A stretch of 64,000 bases of DNA from contig JAJPGU010000006.1 of the NCBI GenBank assembly GCA_021325615.1, positions 17,815 to 81,814 on the forward strand, read 5' to 3'. Below the pieces are notes generated by a model. It did not search any database and was not told the origin of the DNA. It saw only the letters and a program-made list of their open reading frames with translations. The translations under genes were made by a program, and so were the position numbers. Source of the stretch: Nitrososphaerota archaeon (GTDB taxonomy: Archaea > Thermoproteota > Nitrososphaeria > Nitrososphaerales > Nitrosopumilaceae). This document shows, one piece after another, positions 61,393 to 64,000 of this stretch (the stretch's first letter is position 1; every line of letters starts with the position of its first letter).

Positions 61393-63393
61393 ATGATTTT
61401 GGCAATTCCTGCAGTTGCGGCGGTATTGCTTGTGACCGCAGTTCCAATCCACGCGTCGGCTTCCACAAACCAGACATCGCTCCAAGTCCACCCGGAAAAG
61501 GTGATCCCCTTGGGCCTTGCCAAGATATCGCCAAGCGGGAACCTTACCATGATACCATACCATACCAGGAACCATTCCGTGCATACGGCCCTCAAGGCGC
61601 TCTCAACCACGCTCCAGTCGGCAAAGGTGTATACCAAAAGCCAGGCCCCGCTGATTAACACGGGCTCTAGCGCCCTCAAGGTCCAGTCTGGAGGGTTTGA
61701 CGGGCTTGGGCAGGTGGCATCAGGCGGGTATGCGCCGCCCGACGTTGCAGTCTCCGTCGGGCCTACTGATGTATTTGAGATGGTAAACTTGGAGGGGGAG
61801 ATCTGGTCCAAGTCAGGCACGGCGGTATCGTCGTTCTCGCTTTATTCGTTCTTTGGGATACCGACAAACAACTCGCTTTCAGACCCGCGTGTAATATACG
61901 ACCAGCTTAGCGGAAGGTGGTTCTCTTCAGTGATGGACATCAGCACAGACGCGGTATACTTTGGGGCCTCGTCTTCAAGCGACCCGACATCCACATGGAA
62001 CATTTACAATGTTACATTTGCAGGATGTCCAGACCAGCCAAAGATAGGCATGAGCTCGGACAAGTTTGTGATTATAGCCGACGACTATACCAACCACTGC
62101 GGGTTATCTGGAGGGGGATACTCGTATTCGGGAGAGGAGTACTGGGTGATATCAAAGTCCCAGATGACGTCGGGGTCTGCCCTGACAGGCCTTACCGACT
62201 CGCTGCCAAATGCCACAAGGTTTGAGATGGTTCCTGCAAGGCCGCTCTCCTCCACATCCACGGTATACCTTGCATCGGTGGATACAGGCGGCTCGGTGAA
62301 TAAAATGAAGTATTATACGATTACCGGCACGGCATCAAGTCCCACGTTACAGGAGGTGGACCTTGCGATACAGGGTACGAGCACGCCCCCGCAGGGGGTG
62401 GAGCCTGGGACCACAGATACCGTAGATACCGGGGACGGCAGGATGCTTGATGCAGTCTGGTATCAGGGAAAGATGTGGGCCTCGTTTAACGACGGATGCG
62501 TTCCCTCTGGGGATACAGTACAGAGGTCCTGCCTGCGGCTGATTGAGGTTGACACTACAGGTCCTACGGTACTTCAGGACCATGATATTGGCGCATCAGG
62601 ATACTATTACTTTTATCCGGCGGTATCCTTTGACAGTTCCGGGAACCTGGGTGTGATATTTGGCATGTCGTCTTCCTCCGTATATCCGGGCCTTGCCGTG
62701 ACAGGCCAGCCCACATATAATTCTGCAAACACTTTCGAGTCGCCGCTTACATTGAAGGCAGGCTCTTCATCTGATACCAGTTCAAGATATGGCGACTATT
62801 TTTCTGCCATGACTGATCCGTCTAACGGGCATGTCATATGGGTTGGTGGAGAGTATCATTTAGGTTCTCCATGGTCGACCTTTATCGGTTCCATGGAGGT
62901 GAACTCTGCCCCTGTGGCAAATGCTGGTAGTGCGCAGACTGTGGCTCCCGGTACGGTTGTTACCCTTAATGGTAGCGCAAGCTCCGATCCGGATGGGGAT
63001 TCGTTAACATATTCGTGGACCCAGACCTCGGGCTCGTCTGTCACTATTTCCAATGCAAATACTGTTCATCCAAACTTTACGACTCCATCGGTATCCGTTT
63101 CTACAGGGTTGGTGTTCCAGCTGGTCGTAAATGACGGAATAACGAATAGCTCGCCCTCTAACGTTACAATTACGGATTCGCCATGCACCCCGCCCGCGTC
63201 TGGGGATTGGACCCTTGCTTCAAGCTGCACTTTGTCATCAAGTGTGGCCGCACCTGGGAATGTGATAGTACAATCGGGCGTAGTATTGACCATACCAAAT
63301 GGTTTGAAATTGAATATAGACCTCATCCATTATCACCTACTTGTGAAATTGGGAGGGGGGATTTTGATAAAGGCCGGGGGAGCAATTAACTAA
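61393..63393 (+). CDS. Secreted protein with a PKD-like domain and a solenoid tail
   Basis: 666 residues. N-terminal signal peptide (about 1-22, ending HASAS), without the usual basic residues before the hydrophobic part. The main body (about 85-495) carries beta-propeller-like strands (VSVGPTDVFEMVNLEGEIWSKSG, IGMSSDKFVIIADDY). A PKD/REJ-like domain (about 508-595, ANAGSAQTVAPGTVVTLNGSASSDPDGDSLTYSW) follows, then a tail (about 598-666) like the opening of the modules in the 1754-residue protein. Function unknown; surface attached or secreted. Confidence 0.78.
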   Translation: MILAIPAVAAVLLVTAVPIHASASTNQTSLQVHPEKVIPLGLAKISPSGNLTMIPYHTRNHSVHTALKALSTTLQSAKVYTKSQAPLINTGSSALKVQSGGFDGLGQVASGGYAPPDVAVSVGPTDVFEMVNLEGEIWSKSGTAVSSFSLYSFFGIPTNNSLSDPRVIYDQLSGRWFSSVMDISTDAVYFGASSSSDPTSTWNIYNVTFAGCPDQPKIGMSSDKFVIIADDYTNHCGLSGGGYSYSGEEYWVISKSQMTSGSALTGLTDSLPNATRFEMVPARPLSSTSTVYLASVDTGGSVNKMKYYTITGTASSPTLQEVDLAIQGTSTPPQGVEPGTTDTVDTGDGRMLDAVWYQGKMWASFNDGCVPSGDTVQRSCLRLIEVDTTGPTVLQDHDIGASGYYYFYPAVSFDSSGNLGVIFGMSSSSVYPGLAVTGQPTYNSANTFESPLTLKAGSSSDTSSRYGDYFSAMTDPSNGHVIWVGGEYHLGSPWSTFIGSMEVNSAPVANAGSAQTVAPGTVVTLNGSASSDPDGDSLTYSWTQTSGSSVTISNANTVHPNFTTPSVSVSTGLVFQLVVNDGITNSSPSNVTITDSPCTPPASGDWTLASSCTLSSSVAAPGNVIVQSGVVLTIPNGLKLNIDLIHYHLLVKLGGGILIKAGGAIN

Positions 63394-63407
63394 TCTGGTT
63401 TATCAAG

Positions 63408-63686
63408 ATGAACATGAGCAAAGCAAAAATGACGATTATTATCCTATCAATAGGCCTATTTGGGATAGCACAATATGTGATGTATGAAAAAATAATAGAG
63501 TCTAGGCAGCAGGAAATGGCAATCGCCTATCAGAATGGATACAACAAGGGTTTAACGGATGCCGCAGTTACTGTCTACAAGCAAACAGAAAACTGCCAGA
63601 CAACTACTATTACCATTGGAAATTTGACTAGAACAATTTTTGACCTATCTTGTTTGAAACTTGAATCAATGAACATGACAAAATGA
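63408..63686 (+). CDS. Small single-span protein (92 aa)
   Basis: 92 residues with one hydrophobic span (about 8-25) followed by a helical and Thr-rich extracytoplasmic part, including AYQNGYNKGLTDAAVTVYKQTENC. Starts 15 bases after the preceding gene and may be in the same operon. Function unknown. Confidence 0.6.
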   Translation: MNMSKAKMTIIILSIGLFGIAQYVMYEKIIESRQQEMAIAYQNGYNKGLTDAAVTVYKQTENCQTTTITIGNLTRTIFDLSCLKLESMNMTK

Positions 63687-63743
63687 CTTTAAATCAGTTT
63701 TACTGAGTAAAGGTTATTACTTTAAACACAACAATTTACCACT

Positions 63744-64000
63744 ATGAAATTATCCGCACCGTATTTGATTCCTTTAATTGTTTTAGGTAGTGTAACAATA
63801 ACAACTGTGATTGCAGATACTGTAACCATCAATACGTATCCTTATCAAGTCCCTGGGCAGAGCTCCACGGGATTGACCGTTGCAAGTTCGGGCAATGTCG
63901 GCATCGGGACCACCAACCCAAGCTATACCCTTCATGTCATCGGTTCATCATCCTCCCCGGGAACTTTTGGAAATATTGGTACGCTCGGAATAGGAAATCC
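63744..64000 (+). CDS. Secreted protein with tail-fibre-like motif, 3' end cut off
   Basis: 85 residues are visible before the window ends. A signal peptide (about 1-25) ends TTVIADT. The mature part starts with SSGNVGIGTTNPSYTLHV, the hallmark repeat before S74 endosialidase chaperone domains in phage tail fibres and in bacterial and archaeal surface proteins. The full protein is probably a long beta-helix fibre. Confidence 0.65.
   Translation, partial: MKLSAPYLIPLIVLGSVTITTVIADTVTINTYPYQVPGQSSTGLTVASSGNVGIGTTNPSYTLHVIGSSSSPGTFGNIGTLGIGN

Overview
The window reads as a chromosomal segment of a Thaumarchaeote (Nitrososphaerota). Its moderate, roughly 50 percent GC content points to a Nitrososphaera-type soil ammonia oxidiser, although no ammonia-oxidation gene is present to prove it. 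The archaeal signs are ribosomal protein S6e, aIF2 alpha and gamma, Nop10, an LSm protein, a RadB-like recombinase paralogue, an Lhr-type helicase, an OB-fold RPA-like protein, geranylgeranyl reductase, STT3, TATA boxes 22-30 bases before starts, mostly leaderless genes and many TTG/GTG starts. Two tRNA genes (Gly-CCC, Gln-TTG) are present. No rRNA, CRISPR array or insertion sequence was seen.

Layout. 0-8.4 kb: the 5' part of an unknown gene, tRNA-Gly, a 540-base stretch with no clear gene, and two large secreted proteins; the 1754-residue one has a three-fold repeated module, HYR domains and a choice-of-anchor-U-like tail. 8.4-16 kb: information processing and membrane glycosylation: zinc ribbons, S6e, aIF2 gamma, a PIN protein interrupted at an A9 run, an MBL-fold hydrolase, an STT3 oligosaccharyltransferase fused to an extracellular cyclophilin, Nop10 and aIF2 alpha. 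15.4-22.3 kb: a cobalamin block (cobO, cbiA, cbiC, cbiX, cbiG, cbiD) with geranylgeranyl reductase. 22-34 kb: housekeeping (J-protein, NDUFA9-like reductase, bacterial-type MetK, LSm, RadB, helicase, CDGSH protein, RPA, ABC exporter). 33.7-40.3 kb: MazEF and VapBC toxin-antitoxin pairs with visible operators around an FG-GAP secreted protein, tRNA-Gln and several membrane proteins.

40.3-46.3 kb is a dense signalling cluster: a glycosyltransferase, a FilR1-like regulator, two class III nucleotidyl cyclase genes (one with a nearly intact adenylate-type site, one with key residues replaced and a beta-rich C-terminal domain), a small Lrp-type sensor with a zinc ribbon, a NitrOD5-like output protein and a MEDS-domain sensor. 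Two of its divergent intergenic regions share the same short sequence elements. 46.4-54.4 kb encodes secreted proteins: a metzincin protease and a 1515-residue subtilase in one operon, facing away from an S-layer-like protein.

54.6-61.3 kb is accessory: an AbiE-type pair, an AT-rich block with an unknown winged-helix protein, a membrane J-protein with a small regulator, and other small proteins. The end (61.4-64 kb) returns to secreted proteins, the last carrying a tail-fibre-like motif and running off the window. The best candidates for undescribed biology are the signalling cluster and the STT3-cyclophilin fusion.
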